The translations under genes and the position numbers were made by a program. 13,660 nucleotides of DNA from Sulfurovum sp. (lineage in GTDB: Bacteria > Campylobacterota > Campylobacteria > Campylobacterales > Sulfurovaceae), in the NCBI GenBank assembly GCA_020721385.1, contig DYMW01000022.1:5565-19224 (forward strand), written 5' to 3'. The notes beneath the pieces are model-generated. The model worked only from the letters and a program-made list of their open reading frames with translations, was not told the origin of the DNA and made no database searches. Below are positions 13,518-13,660 of this stretch, piece by piece (the first letter of the stretch is position 1; the number at the start of each line of letters is the position of its first letter).

Positions 13518-13660
13518 ATGAAAAAAGCCATTCTGCTAAGCCTTATCGGTTTCAATTCGCTGTTAGCCCAACCCACGATTGATGTCTATAACTGTTATGG
13601 CAATGCTCATGAACTCATTGTTGAAGGAAGAGTTTTAACCGAACGTTCCTTTAAAGAGAG
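13518..13660 (+). CDS. Exported protein resembling the App1/DUF2183 family, N-terminal part (cut by window edge)
   Basis: An open frame begins with ATG at 13518, one base after the MFS stop, and runs off the right edge after 47 full codons. It has a clear signal peptide (MKKAILLSLIGFNSLLA, cleavage likely after A17). The mature part reads YNCYGNAHELIVEGRVL at about 24-40. This resembles the YxGYGxxxxLxVxGRVL segment at the start of the App1 (DUF2183) phosphatase-domain proteins, named after the yeast phosphatidate phosphatase App1. The catalytic DxDxT motif would lie beyond the window, so identity as an enzyme cannot be verified here. If correct, this is the second lipid-phosphate phosphatase in the cluster. 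Confidence 0.55.
   Translation, partial: MKKAILLSLIGFNSLLAQPTIDVYNCYGNAHELIVEGRVLTERSFKE

Noticed and set aside
1..13660. Insertion sequences, CRISPR arrays, tRNA genes, prophage or defence genes
   Set aside because: No transposase, regularly spaced repeat, tRNA-like fold, integrase or phage gene was recognised; most of the window is core chromosome.

Overview
The window is a piece of chromosome from an AT-rich member of the Campylobacterota (the Campylobacter, Helicobacter, Sulfurimonas and Sulfurovum lineage). Evidence for this is an HsrA/CosR-type atypical response regulator, RNase Y encoded beside a 5-formyltetrahydrofolate cyclo-ligase, a TlpA-like lipoprotein gene followed by ftsY, and lpxD directly downstream of the two acetolactate synthase genes. 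From memory, Campylobacter jejuni has comparable gene orders. Promoter-like TATAAT boxes have no clear -35 element, which is also typical of this group. The genus cannot be fixed from the sequence alone.

Layout. 1-281 (-): 5' part of a DUF455 ferritin-like protein, cut by the left edge. 342-944 (+): metallo-beta-lactamase-fold hydrolase, converging on an HsrA-like regulator (978-1637, -), with a hairpin terminator between them. 1822-5772 (-): a tight five-gene operon in the order fthC, rny, a 95-aa unknown gene, a cyclophilin-type lipoprotein and cmoB. 5842-8452 (+): a divergent run of a TlpA-like lipoprotein, ftsY and an unrecognised 361-aa membrane protein. 8412-11602 (-): ilvB, ilvN, a strong terminator, then lpxD, whose 3' end overlaps the 361-aa gene tail to tail. 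11830-13660 (+): a PAP2-family phosphatase, an MFS transporter and the start of what looks like an App1/DUF2183-type protein, almost without gaps.

How the genes work together. Most of the window is housekeeping: branched-chain amino acid synthesis (ilvBN), lipid A synthesis (lpxD), membrane protein targeting (ftsY), mRNA turnover (rny), wobble-uridine modification (cmoB), folate salvage (fthC) and envelope folding or redox chemistry (cyclophilin, TlpA-like).

The least explained parts are the 361-aa membrane protein after ftsY, the 95-aa protein between rny and the cyclophilin gene, and the PAP2-MFS-App1-like cluster at the right end, which may be a lipid-phosphate handling module. Regulatory oddities include an inverted repeat that buries the rny ribosome binding site, a terminator placed almost on top of the lpxD ribosome binding site, and a 32-codon ORF whose stop overlaps the ilvB start. 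No RNA genes, insertion sequences, CRISPR arrays or attachment sites were seen, and no gene-free stretch exceeds 300 bases.
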